The translations under genes were made by a program, and so were the position numbers. Positions 1 through 8,529 of a stretch of 64,000 bases of DNA are shown here, piece after piece (the stretch's first letter is position 1; each line of letters starts with the position of its first letter). This DNA comes from a bacterium. GTDB lineage: Bacteria; Oederibacteriota; CAKKQC01. The stretch is taken from positions 21,876 to 85,875 of the forward strand of contig CAKKQC010000023.1 in the NCBI GenBank assembly GCA_919901855.1. Reading direction: 5' to 3'. The notes below the pieces were generated by a model. That model saw nothing but the letters and a program-made list of their open reading frames with translations, ran no database searches and had not been told where the DNA came from.

Positions 1-119
1 ACCTCCGCCGGCGGAGCGCCGGACGGAGCGGAGGCCGCCGGGGACACCCCCGCCGCCATCAGCGCCGCCACGGCCACGATCAGGGGCCGGCGGAAACGGG
101 CCACGCCGGCCGGACTCAC
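1..119 (-). CDS. Secreted protein, N-terminal fragment (cut by window edge)
   Basis: Only the first 39 or so codons are inside the window. Reading from the GTG at 119 gives a signal-peptide profile: a short basic stretch (ARFRRP), a hydrophobic core (LIVAVAALMAAGV) and an Ala-Ser-Ala cleavage-like site, then a Pro/Ala-rich start of the mature protein. The GTG overlaps the TGA of the upstream PorV-type gene as GTGA, so the two are probably translationally coupled and this is the next gene of the sppA/secreted-protein/porV operon. The function cannot be told from this fragment. A further secreted or outer-membrane protein is the likely guess from context. Confidence 0.6.
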   Translation of the reverse strand, partial: MSPAGVARFRRPLIVAVAALMAAGVSPAASAPSGAPPAE

Positions 120-1210
120 TCCGCGGTCTCGCGTGGCCTCGGCCGCAAGCTGATGCTGAACGAAACGCGAGACACGTTGGTCGAAAGGTCGGACCAGTAG
201 GAGTACGAGTAGTCCAGGGAGTAGACGAACGGATCGACCGAGAAGCGCAGGCCTGCACCGGCCGACGGCGAATCGATGTCACTGCCCACCCGCACCGTCC
301 ACCCGGCGCGCAAGGCGAGAATCCCCGCCAGCCACCACTCCGTCCCGATTCCGTAGTTGTACCGGTTCTGAACCGGATGCTTGAGCGACATCGAGAAGAT
401 CGAGCCGATGCCCCCGCTCGGGATCACGAGCCGGTAGCCGGTCTCCACCGGCTGGGACGCGTCCGCGGCGAACCTGACCGATAGCCACTCGTCCTCGTAG
501 GCCTTCCACGACACCCCCCCGCGCGCCCAGAACGGCGACGGGCTGTTCGCATCGCGGAACCTGAGGCGCGACCCCATGTTCTGCAACGCAACCCCGCCCG
601 AGATCGCCGGCTCCTCGTTTGTGTACTGGACGCCGAGATCGAGCAACGGAGCCGACGCGGCCGAGCGCGGCCGGCCGTTCTGCTCGACCCCCGTGCTGAG
701 GAACTTGAGGCCGCCACCGAGACTCCAACGGTCGGAAACCCTCCAGGCGTAGTAGGGCCCCGCCGCGAAGTTCGTGAGGTCGACGCCCGGCTCGACATCC
801 TCGGGCACGTTCAGTATGCGGGGCACGTGGAAGTAGTTGAAGGACGCTCCCAGGATATGGTCCGCGGCGATGGGCGCCGCGACGCCGACACTGGAGAACG
901 AAGTGTCGGCGAACCAGTCGGTGTAGGACAGGGCAATCTCGAAACCCCGGAGGTGAGCCAGACCGGCCGCGTTCCAGGACATCGCGGACACGTCGTCCGC
1001 GACGCCCGTAAACGCCTCACCCATGCCGGTCGCGCGCGCCCCCGCGGCGATCAGGAGGAAGCTCCCCGCCTGCTGACCGTTGGTCACCGCGCCTCCGGGA
1101 CCCGCCGCCAGGGCCGCGAGCACGAGCCCGGCGGCCACGCCGGCCCCAGGGCGGGACCACCTGCGCGACGACCCCGAATCCCCCATTCCCCCTGATTTTA
1201 CCGGGCTCAC
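116..1210 (-). CDS. PorV/PorQ-type (UPF0164) outer-membrane barrel protein
   Basis: A 364-residue protein. It has a basic N-terminus and hydrophobic segment (about residues 20-42), then the UPF0164/PorV opening: an N-terminal strand with AGSFLLIAAGARATGMGEAF and a following NAAGLA turn. The rest alternates polar and hydrophobic residues as in a beta-barrel. PorV (LptO) in type IX secretion is an outer-membrane shuttle that collects cargo from the translocon. Here the gene directly follows three FlgD-tailed secreted proteins and overlaps the last by GTGA, which suggests it handles them. The GTG at 1210 is taken as start. An internal ATG at residue 9 would also leave an intact signal peptide. 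Family assignment is firm; the transport role is inferred. Confidence 0.85.
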   Translation of the reverse strand: MSPVKSGGMGDSGSSRRWSRPGAGVAAGLVLAALAAGPGGAVTNGQQAGSFLLIAAGARATGMGEAFTGVADDVSAMSWNAAGLAHLRGFEIALSYTDWFADTSFSSVGVAAPIAADHILGASFNYFHVPRILNVPEDVEPGVDLTNFAAGPYYAWRVSDRWSLGGGLKFLSTGVEQNGRPRSAASAPLLDLGVQYTNEEPAISGGVALQNMGSRLRFRDANSPSPFWARGGVSWKAYEDEWLSVRFAADASQPVETGYRLVIPSGGIGSIFSMSLKHPVQNRYNYGIGTEWWLAGILALRAGWTVRVGSDIDSPSAGAGLRFSVDPFVYSLDYSYSYWSDLSTNVSRVSFSISLRPRPRETAE

Positions 1211-3258
1211 CGGATCACCGCCAGTTTCTTGACCCGACGCCCCCCGGGCACCCTGGCCACCACGAAGTACACGCCTGGCGCAACTACGACCCCCGCCTCG
1301 TTACGGGCGTTCCAGGAGACCAGGCGGGCCTCCGCGGGCAGGTCCGCATCCAGCAGGACCTTCACCGACTGCCCGGCCGCGTCGTGCACCTCGACCCGCG
1401 CCGGGCCCGGCCGGTCCATGCGGAGCTGCATCAGGCATTCCTCCCCCAGGGCAGGCCGGATGCTGTTGCACGCGATATCGAGGATGTCGTGCAGAGGATC
1501 CCAGGTCACCTGCCACGCCCGCAGTATCGGCCGCTTGGCGCAGTCGGCCGGATCGCTTTCCATGACGGCTCGCAGGGACAGGGAAGGGCACCGGTACGGG
1601 TCCAGGGCCTCGAGCGAAGCGCCCGAGGCCACATCGGCCAGCAGGATGGCGCCGTCCGGCCCCAGAACGTCCACCCGAATCGTCGCGGCGGGAGAGGGCT
1701 TCTCGATCACGTAGTCCACGGTCCGCCAGCGCTTCACCGATGTCGGCGCGATGCGCCTCGATTGGGCCCTCGCCGCACACACGTAGTAGTGCACCATCAC
1801 CTGCTGCAGGAGGGGACGGAACCCCCCGAAGTACAGGTTCGGAGGCGAAGGCGCCAGATCCGGGTCAAGGCCGGACGCCGCAACGCGACCGAACAGGTCG
1901 GCCGACCACTGGAAATACCGCCCGGTCACGGGCAGCCCCGCCGTGTCGTGGATGGGGTTGCATGCGTTCGTCACCATGTTCATCCCGATGACCCCCGCGA
2001 GCGCCTCTCCCCCGTGCGTGACCGTCCAGATCGCCGGGAGCGGCCCCGGCCCCGAGTTGCTGACCGAGTACGAGAGCCGGACCGGCGTGAGCGGCACGCC
2101 GGGCGGGAGCGCGCTGACGAGGCTGTCGACGTAGATCGTGCTCATGTTCGCCGTCCAGCAGATGTTCACCCATCGCGTCGCCGTCGACAGCGTGTCGAAG
2201 ACGCCGGAGGTGTACCGTCCCTCGTCGGCCGTGAGCCAGATGGGCCCCAGCATCGTGCAGTGACTGCACCCCCAGTCCGTCCCGGGCTCGCGCGGCGGCA
2301 CCTGGCTATATACTTGGAGATCCCACCGGTGCCCGCTCACGTTCTTCGCCGCGTCGAGGTGCACCGAGACCGTGGTCAACTGCTGGAAATCGATCCCTTC
2401 GGGACCCGGCGGAGACTTCCCCGTCATCTCGGGGAGGGTGGCGGTAAAGAACTGGCCCTCGTAGAGCGTCACGGACGCGGCCGCCGATTTCGCGTTCTTA
2501 TCGTAGATCTGGCACATTAGGTACGCCGTCCCGGTGTGCGCGACGTGCCCCGACCCGAGCAGCGCGCCCGCGAGGAACGTCGCAGTGTAGCCCCGGTTCG
2601 CGACCGGCAACCTCAGATTGAGGCCGCCGAGCAGGGGCTCGCCGAGGAAGGTGGCCATGCCGGGCGGGTTCGGCGTGCCATCGCTCGGGCTCTTCGCTTT
2701 GTGGCAGAAGATGTACTCGATCGCCCCCCCGAGCGACGGCAAGTACCCAATCTCGACCTGGGCGTTCCAGCCCGCCGCCGGAATCCAGTTCGTCCCCTCG
2801 TACGGCGCATTCCGGATGCAGAAGGGCACGTAGTCGCCGTTCTGGTAGTTGTTCGCCAGGCCCTTGCATGTCCCGCCTGTCCAACCCTCGCAGCTATACG
2901 GCACATCGAGCTGGGTGCCGGGGTTGTACCGGGCGGACCAGAGCGACAGGTACTCGGCCGTCGATCCGGGGTTCCCCACCGTGATCGTCGGGTCGATCGA
3001 CGCCGTCGGAGCCGAGAACGGCTCGGAGAAGCCCGTCGTGCTGTACGGCCAGGTCAGAGTCTGGATGTTCGAGTCGATCGTGAATCCGCTCGGAGAAGCC
3101 AAGCCCCCCTGCTGGTTCGTGACGAGCCCGGAGAGGTCTGTGAAATCGTCCCGCCACGTGCCCTTCAGCACGTCCATGCGCACGTTCGCGGACGCCGTCG
3201 CGGCACCCCAGAAGAACACCGCCAGCACCACGGCCGCCGTCCGTCGTGCCGCCGTCAT
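1207..3258 (-). CDS. Secreted protein with FlgD-like C-terminal Ig tail (tandem paralogue 3)
   Basis: A 683-residue secreted protein. The signal peptide is residues 1-24 (basic start, VVLAVFFWG core, ATASA cleavage-like site). After it comes the motif GTWRDDFTDLSGL, shared in variant form with the next two genes. A middle block (YTSGVFDTLSTATRW) and a late block (DVLGPDGAILLADV) are also shared. The C-terminus is a FlgD-type Ig fold: VEVHDAAGQSVKVLL, then WNARNEAGVVVAPGVYFVV, ending KLAVIR. Such tails resemble type IX secretion C-terminal domains. No enzyme motif was seen. The ATG start overlaps the preceding stop as ATGA. The shared blocks mark it as a product of tandem duplication. Likely a surface or extracellular structural or binding protein; the substrate is unknown. 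Confidence 0.8.
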   Translation of the reverse strand: MTAARRTAAVVLAVFFWGAATASANVRMDVLKGTWRDDFTDLSGLVTNQQGGLASPSGFTIDSNIQTLTWPYSTTGFSEPFSAPTASIDPTITVGNPGSTAEYLSLWSARYNPGTQLDVPYSCEGWTGGTCKGLANNYQNGDYVPFCIRNAPYEGTNWIPAAGWNAQVEIGYLPSLGGAIEYIFCHKAKSPSDGTPNPPGMATFLGEPLLGGLNLRLPVANRGYTATFLAGALLGSGHVAHTGTAYLMCQIYDKNAKSAAASVTLYEGQFFTATLPEMTGKSPPGPEGIDFQQLTTVSVHLDAAKNVSGHRWDLQVYSQVPPREPGTDWGCSHCTMLGPIWLTADEGRYTSGVFDTLSTATRWVNICWTANMSTIYVDSLVSALPPGVPLTPVRLSYSVSNSGPGPLPAIWTVTHGGEALAGVIGMNMVTNACNPIHDTAGLPVTGRYFQWSADLFGRVAASGLDPDLAPSPPNLYFGGFRPLLQQVMVHYYVCAARAQSRRIAPTSVKRWRTVDYVIEKPSPAATIRVDVLGPDGAILLADVASGASLEALDPYRCPSLSLRAVMESDPADCAKRPILRAWQVTWDPLHDILDIACNSIRPALGEECLMQLRMDRPGPARVEVHDAAGQSVKVLLDADLPAEARLVSWNARNEAGVVVAPGVYFVVARVPGGRRVKKLAVIR

Positions 3259-5129
3259 CGCCGCACCGCGACCTTGCGCGTCCCCGCCCCGCCGGCGGTG
3301 GTGGCCGTTATGAAGTACATGCCCGCGGCCACCGGCCGGCCCCCCGCGCCCCGGCCGTCCCAGGTGAACCGCACCGCCTGGCTACCGTACCACCCGTCCA
3401 CGAGCCGCACGATCGTGTTTCCGGCGGCGTCGTGCACGCGCACCCGGACCCGTCCGTCCCGCTCCACGGCCACGAGCCCGGAGACCGACTCCCCCAGGCC
3501 GGGCGTGAACGCGTTCCGGTCCAGGATCAGGCGTTCGGGCAGGGGAATCCAGGTCGCCTTCCAGCCCTTCAGCACCGGCTTCACCCCCGGATTGCCGGGA
3601 TCCGCGGCCAGGCGTGCGCGCAGGACGAACGACGGGTACCGGTAGGCGTCCAGCGAGCCGGCGAGCGGGAATGTCCTCGGAATCGCGGCGAACAGGAGGG
3701 TGCCATCCGCGGCAAGCAGGTCGACGGCCACCGTGGATCCTCCGGACGTTTCCGCCTCCCAGCTCACACTGTTCCAGGCCTTGAGCGACGAGGGGCTCAC
3801 GGGTTTCGAGACTACCTCGGCCGCCCGCGCGTAGTAGCGAGCGGTCAGCCGGCGGACCACGGGGCGCCATCCCGAGAAGTGCCGGGCTCCCGTCGTCGGA
3901 GCCAGGCCGCTCGCCGCCGCCGCCGCGGTCTCGCGCCCATAGAGCGTCACGCAGAAACCGAGGTAGCGTCCGCCGACACCCGCGGGTACCGGCGCGTTGC
4001 CGATACCCGGGACCGGCAGGGGCACCGCCTGCGAGCAGGCCACCGGCGGGGCCGCACCGGCATCCCAGGCGATCGCGACCGGCGTCAGGGGGCTGCCGGG
4101 CGTCGGGCACGCGCAAGCGGGATCCACGTCGTTCGAGCTCTGGTCCACGTCCCACTCGATCCGTGTCCACGCCGTCTGGTCGGAGAGGGTATCCAGCACC
4201 GGCGACCGGTAGACGCCTTCCTGGGCCGTCAGGTAGACGGGCCCGAGTACCGTGCAGTGCCGCTCCGAGCCCGCCTGCGAGACGACCCGCACGTCATAGG
4301 ACGCGGTCGCCGCCGGAGGCGTGACGGTCACCGTGACGTGGGTCAGCCCCGCAAACGCCGTGCTGAGCGGCAGCCCCAGGTCGCTCTCTGCCACCGTGAC
4401 CGCCCCCGGGGCGGTCTGGTTCGCCGCACGATCCCAGAACCCGAAAGACAGGTACGGAGCGGCGCTGCCGTCGTGGTCGGCCGACGCCGAGAAGCTCGCG
4501 GCGTATTCGTGCCCCGCCGCGAGATTCGCGGCCCCTCCGGAAAGGATCGGGGAACCGCTGAACGGCGAGATGCCGCCGTACACGGGAGTCTGGACGCCCG
4601 CGCAGGCCGGTGGGCTGCCCGCCGGCGCGGCCGGGGTATCCCAGCCTGCCGCGGCGGCGTTCCCGTTTCCGACGAGGGGAAATCCCGACAATCCGCGCGG
4701 ATATGCGCGGCCGTTGACGACGCCGTGCACGGCAGGGTCGATCGGACACGCGGTCGTCCCGACCGGCGCGCAGGCGGAAGCTACCGCGAGCGCCTGCCCC
4801 GGCTCGTAGATCCTCTGCCAGAGGGTCACCGTCTCGCCGCTCGAGCCCGGGGCGAGGATCTCGATCGTCGGGTCCGGCTTCCCCGCGGAGAACCGCGCGT
4901 TCGCCGGGACCGTCCACACCTGTTCAGCCGGGTCCAGGCTCACGCCGCCCCCCGCCACGAGCTTGACGTGCCGGGATGCCGAGATCCCCTTGAGATCCTC
5001 GAAGCCGTCCATCCACGATCCCAGGCGCTGGTCAATGTGCAAAGCGCCGCCGGCAACACCGGCAACACCGGCCAGCCACAGCCCCGCCAGCGTCGTTGCG
5101 GAACGCCGGCGGAATCCCGGTATTCCCAC
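3255..5129 (-). CDS. Secreted protein with FlgD-like C-terminal Ig tail (tandem paralogue 2)
   Basis: About 624 residues from the GTG at 5129. The frame stays open upstream to a TTG at 5153, but that would overlap the neighbouring gene by 17 bases, whereas 5129 lies 7 bases after its stop and starts a clean signal peptide (FRRRSATT, then LAGLWLAGVAGVAGGA). The mature part opens with SWMDGFEDLKGI, matching the neighbours, and carries the shared block SPVLDTLSDQTAWTRIEW in the middle. It ends in a FlgD-like tail (VRVHDAAGNTIVRLV, FTWDGRGAGGRPVAAGMYF, final KVAVRR). The three tandem genes have diverged heavily in their centres but keep this frame, so the head and tail are probably what the export machinery reads. 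No catalytic motif recognised. Confidence 0.8.
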   Translation of the reverse strand: MGIPGFRRRSATTLAGLWLAGVAGVAGGALHIDQRLGSWMDGFEDLKGISASRHVKLVAGGGVSLDPAEQVWTVPANARFSAGKPDPTIEILAPGSSGETVTLWQRIYEPGQALAVASACAPVGTTACPIDPAVHGVVNGRAYPRGLSGFPLVGNGNAAAAGWDTPAAPAGSPPACAGVQTPVYGGISPFSGSPILSGGAANLAAGHEYAASFSASADHDGSAAPYLSFGFWDRAANQTAPGAVTVAESDLGLPLSTAFAGLTHVTVTVTPPAATASYDVRVVSQAGSERHCTVLGPVYLTAQEGVYRSPVLDTLSDQTAWTRIEWDVDQSSNDVDPACACPTPGSPLTPVAIAWDAGAAPPVACSQAVPLPVPGIGNAPVPAGVGGRYLGFCVTLYGRETAAAAASGLAPTTGARHFSGWRPVVRRLTARYYARAAEVVSKPVSPSSLKAWNSVSWEAETSGGSTVAVDLLAADGTLLFAAIPRTFPLAGSLDAYRYPSFVLRARLAADPGNPGVKPVLKGWKATWIPLPERLILDRNAFTPGLGESVSGLVAVERDGRVRVRVHDAAGNTIVRLVDGWYGSQAVRFTWDGRGAGGRPVAAGMYFITATTAGGAGTRKVAVRR

Positions 5130-5136
5130 GGCCGAC

Positions 5137-7368
5137 TCAGCGCGACACCGCAAGGCGGGCGGTCTCCCGTCCGGCCGGAGTCATGACGGTGACGAAGTAG
5201 AGCCCGGGCGCCGCCGCCACGCCCTGCGGGTTGGTGTTGCTGTCGCTGCATGATGTCGGAGCATGCCCGCCGGGATCGCTCGTTCCGTTCCACCTCTTCT
5301 GGCAGATGTCGCCTGCTCTCAGCTCGCCGTGAAAGAGCCGCTTGACCAATTGGCCCGCCGCGTCGTGGACGGTCACGTCCACGAGCCCGGTCCTGTTCGT
5401 GCAGAACCGGATCGCGACATCCTCGCCGTAGGACATCCTTACGGTGTTCCGGTTCAAGGCGAGACACCCCTGGAGCGGGGTATAGCTTACCTTGAACCAG
5501 TAGACGCGCGGGTCCACCGGCGCCCCATTCCGGTACATCATGAACCTGACGCGGATCGACGGATACCGGCCGGGGTCGATGCCGGCCAGGGAACCGCCGT
5601 CAGGAACGTTCGCGAGGATGATCCCGCCTCCCCCGTCGAGCACGTCGCACACGATCCGGCCCGGCGCGGGGTCGCCCTTCTGGTAGTTAAGCCGCCCCCA
5701 GCGCCAGAGGCGTCCCGGCGTGATGGGCTTCGACACGCACTGACCCGCGTCCGGCTGGTAGGCCACGCGGAACTGGCGGACGCGCGGAAGGAGCGACCCG
5801 TCGTAGGACATGCCCGAATGCAGGCAGGAACCCCACGTATCGTAAAGACCGCCGGGCGGAGGGGGGAAGGGAGCCGGAGGAGGCGGATTGCCCGGAGACA
5901 GGTCGATGGACCACGACGAGAAGTCCGCGCGGTACTGGAAGTAGCGCCCCATGGCCGGCGGCATCACGTATTCGTCCGCCTCGTTCACGGGCAGGATCGA
6001 CGCGTCGAAGGTCGTGTTCGAGAACCCGAACCCCGTCGTGGTGTTCGCGACGCGCCAGCCGAGGCTGACGGGAGTCCGCACGCCCTTGGCGTCCGGATTG
6101 AGGTCGACGTTCCATGCCACCGTCATCCACTGGGTCTTGTCGCTCAGGGAGTCGAACGCGGGGGACAGGTAGGCCCCCGCCCCGGCCGTGATCGACAGCC
6201 CGTCGATGAACAGGGACGCCGCCGCGCGCGAGTTGGTGCACGGAATCGCCGGGGTTCCACATGAGGAGCCGGCATCGTTGCTGTTCGGCGGCGACGACGT
6301 CCCCGTCGTGCTCAGAAAGAATCCCCAGGTCCCGCCCGGCGGCTCATGGCACAGACCGATATTCATCCCGCCGAGGAGGTCTTCCCCGCAGTCCTTAGCA
6401 TCCCACGGACTCCCCGCCCCCCTGGTGCTGCCCGGCACGAAGCTGAAGGAATACGGCGTGTACGGCGCCTGAGACGGCACGCCGGGAGTGTTCAGGTAAA
6501 GCGTCGCCGTACCGCCTTCCGTCGGCGGGTCCGACAGCCGAAGGTGCAGGGGACAGCCGCGACTTCGCTCCAGACACCCGATAATGGGATCCTTCTCGCT
6601 GCACCCGGCATCCGCGCCGCCGAAGTAGTCGGTCCGGATCGTGCCGTTCGTCGTGTAGGTATAGCTGATGACGAAACCCGCGAGCCGGTCGTTGTACGCT
6701 CCCGAAGTCGGCGGAGGGTTGGGGTGCATGCCGGGCGACCGGAGCCACCACGTGGCGTTGTACGGATGGCCCGGCAGCAGGAGGTCGCGATTCGCATCCT
6801 GATAGACGTACAGCGCCGCCATGACGTAGTCCCCCGAGCCCTGGCACGTCTTGTCCGACTGGCACCGGTTGAACCCCGCGACGTCGGGCACCAGCAGGAC
6901 CTGCCTCGACTTCGCTCCATGCAGCACCTCCGCCCCCTGCGCGGAAATCGGGTAGAGCAGGCAGCGGGGGTTTGCCGTGCTGACCGGTGGCAGACAGTCG
7001 TTCTCCCACTCCATCGTGTCCGTCGCCGAGTAGAAGCGTTGGAACAGCTCGAGCGCCTCGCCGTACGGCGTCGCGGTCGCCACCTGGACGAATGTGGTCG
7101 CCGTCCCCGCCACCGAGAAGAGGGTGTCCGTTAGGTAGGTGGCGCTCGGTCCCGGCTGGGCCCAGGTCCACCCGGTCGTCACCCCGATCGAGGTGTTCAC
7201 TGAATTCACGGACACCGCCTGGATGAGGTCGAGTCCGGCGGTGTCCTCGAACTCCTCGGTGTAGACCCCCTCACGCGTGTTCCAGGTCCCCGACCCGAAG
7301 GCCCCGGACGCCCACAGGGCCACCGCGACCGCGGCGAAGAGCCCCCCCGGGCGAGCGGCGTGATCCAC
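5137..7368 (-). CDS. Secreted protein with FlgD-like C-terminal Ig tail (tandem paralogue 1)
   Basis: The GTG at 7368 is chosen. It lies 5 bases after the sppA stop and begins a signal peptide (VDHAARPGG, then LFAAVAVALWASGAFGSG). A further upstream start would run back into sppA. This gives 743 residues. The mature protein starts with EEFEDTAGLDLI, the counterpart of the motif in the next two genes. It has the shared block LSPAFDSLSDKTQW and many cysteines in the central part, more than its paralogues, so disulfides are plausible outside the cytoplasm. The C-terminal FlgD-type domain reads VTVHDAAGQLVKRLF then APGLYFVTV, ending RLAVSR, and carries an insertion containing a Ser/Asn/Thr-rich stretch. 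No enzyme activity recognised. Confidence 0.8.
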   Translation of the reverse strand: MDHAARPGGLFAAVAVALWASGAFGSGTWNTREGVYTEEFEDTAGLDLIQAVSVNSVNTSIGVTTGWTWAQPGPSATYLTDTLFSVAGTATTFVQVATATPYGEALELFQRFYSATDTMEWENDCLPPVSTANPRCLLYPISAQGAEVLHGAKSRQVLLVPDVAGFNRCQSDKTCQGSGDYVMAALYVYQDANRDLLLPGHPYNATWWLRSPGMHPNPPPTSGAYNDRLAGFVISYTYTTNGTIRTDYFGGADAGCSEKDPIIGCLERSRGCPLHLRLSDPPTEGGTATLYLNTPGVPSQAPYTPYSFSFVPGSTRGAGSPWDAKDCGEDLLGGMNIGLCHEPPGGTWGFFLSTTGTSSPPNSNDAGSSCGTPAIPCTNSRAAASLFIDGLSITAGAGAYLSPAFDSLSDKTQWMTVAWNVDLNPDAKGVRTPVSLGWRVANTTTGFGFSNTTFDASILPVNEADEYVMPPAMGRYFQYRADFSSWSIDLSPGNPPPPAPFPPPPGGLYDTWGSCLHSGMSYDGSLLPRVRQFRVAYQPDAGQCVSKPITPGRLWRWGRLNYQKGDPAPGRIVCDVLDGGGGIILANVPDGGSLAGIDPGRYPSIRVRFMMYRNGAPVDPRVYWFKVSYTPLQGCLALNRNTVRMSYGEDVAIRFCTNRTGLVDVTVHDAAGQLVKRLFHGELRAGDICQKRWNGTSDPGGHAPTSCSDSNTNPQGVAAAPGLYFVTVMTPAGRETARLAVSR

Positions 7369-7373
7369 GGCGG

Positions 7374-8465
7374 TCAGCGCAGGAGGTACTTCAGGGCCAC
7401 CGCGCGGCCGGTGACTCCCGAGGGTTCGGGGAGACCCAGCATCCCGCCGAGATAGTCCATCCACGACCGCTCGCGCCGCCGCCGGGGGGGCGACACCGTG
7501 CCGGGCCGCCCACGGAGGTGCGCGAGCGCGGCGGCCCGGTCCAACGCGTCCTCGTATCCGCCGAGCTCGTCCACGAGCCCGTCGTCGTAGGCCAGCCGGC
7601 CCGACAAGACCCGTCCGTCAGCCAGCGACCGGAGCCAGGCCCGCGCCTCGCCGTCACGCACGTTCCCGACTTTCTTCCCGGTCTCCCGGGCGACGGCCTC
7701 GCGCAACTGCCGGCTGCGTCCCTCCCACACGGCATCGAGGAACTGCTCGTACACGTCCTCGACGGTTTCCTGCATGATCTCGCGCTCCTCGGGCGTCATT
7801 TTGCGGGCGAAGTTGCCGCTGTCCTTGTACCGGCCGCTCTTGATGACGACGTATTCGATGCCGACCTTCTTGAGGAGCTCCGCCGCGACCGGAAACTCGA
7901 GGATCACCCCGATCGATCCGGTCAACGTCCCGGGATTGCTGTAGATGGCGTCCGCCGGGCACGCGATGTAGTACCCGCCGGACGCCGCCACGCCCGCGAA
8001 GGACGCGACGATGGGCCGCCGCACCTTCCCCTTGTCCCTGAACTTCACAAGTTCGTCGACGATCTCCTGAACCGCCCCGACATCGCCGCCGGGACTGTCG
8101 ATCCGGAGGACCATGGCGCGGACCAGCGGATGCTTGTCGAGCGCGTGGATCTGGCTGATGATCCACCGGGGGTCCTCGATCGGCCCGTCGACCTCGAGCA
8201 CGCCGATTTTGCCGGGCACCCAGCCACCCCCCCAGTCGAACTTGAACCAGGGTTTCTTGGGCCCCGCCTGCTTGGCGGGCGACTTCGGGGCGGCGGGCGT
8301 GGACGGCTTAGCGGGAGATGCCGGCTTGGCCGGCGACGCCGGCTTGGACGGCGCAGGGTCAAGGTTCGCGGGCGCGGAAAAGCCTGCAGACGCAAGGCAC
8401 CATGCCGCGATCGCGATCGCGGCACCGACCCGGATTCTTCCCTGCTTGGCGCTCCCGACCCGCAT
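7374..8465 (-). CDS. sppA: Signal peptide peptidase SppA, S49 family
   Basis: A 363-residue serine protease of the short SppA type, which degrades cleaved signal peptides in the membrane. Residues 1-30 form a signal or anchor segment. Residues 38-72 are a Lys/Pro/Ala/Ser repeat linker (units like KPASPA). The S49 domain follows: RIDSPGG near 121-127, and the nucleophile Ser162 in GVAASGGYYIA. The general-base lysine is in KSGRYK (Lys209 or Lys214, most likely 214 by spacing to known family members). Length fits the single-domain family form. It leads an operon of secreted proteins, with the next start 5 bases downstream. A -10-like TATATT lies 9 bases before the ATG. Confidence 0.9.
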   Translation of the reverse strand: MRVGSAKQGRIRVGAAIAIAAWCLASAGFSAPANLDPAPSKPASPAKPASPAKPSTPAAPKSPAKQAGPKKPWFKFDWGGGWVPGKIGVLEVDGPIEDPRWIISQIHALDKHPLVRAMVLRIDSPGGDVGAVQEIVDELVKFRDKGKVRRPIVASFAGVAASGGYYIACPADAIYSNPGTLTGSIGVILEFPVAAELLKKVGIEYVVIKSGRYKDSGNFARKMTPEEREIMQETVEDVYEQFLDAVWEGRSRQLREAVARETGKKVGNVRDGEARAWLRSLADGRVLSGRLAYDDGLVDELGGYEDALDRAAALAHLRGRPGTVSPPRRRRERSWMDYLGGMLGLPEPSGVTGRAVALKYLLR

Positions 8466-8474
8466 CTTGTCCCT

Positions 8475-8480
8475 AATATA
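8475..8480 (-). promoter_or_regulatory. -10 hexamer for sppA
   Basis: On the minus strand TATATT ends 9 bases before the sppA ATG, inside the 64-base divergent gap shared with the LolD-type gene. No convincing -35 was found at 16-18 bases. A transcript starting 6-7 bases downstream would have a leader of only 2-3 bases. Confidence 0.4.
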
Positions 8481-8514
8481 ACATGCTTGCAGCGACGCAA
8501 CCCGCCCGGTGAGG

Positions 8515-8520
8515 TAGAAT
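8515..8520 (+). promoter_or_regulatory. -10 hexamer for the LolD-type gene
   Basis: TAGAAT ends 9 bases before the ATG at 8530, the same spacing as the sppA hexamer facing the other way. There is no Shine-Dalgarno sequence between it and the start, which fits a leaderless transcript. Confidence 0.45.
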
Positions 8521-8529
8521 CAGACCCTT

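Noticed and set aside
3246..5186. Long open frame on the plus strand opposite the secreted-protein genes
   Set aside because: Arg/Pro-rich product with no motifs, exactly antisense to a gene with a signal peptide and FlgD tail; typical shadow frame in GC-rich DNA.
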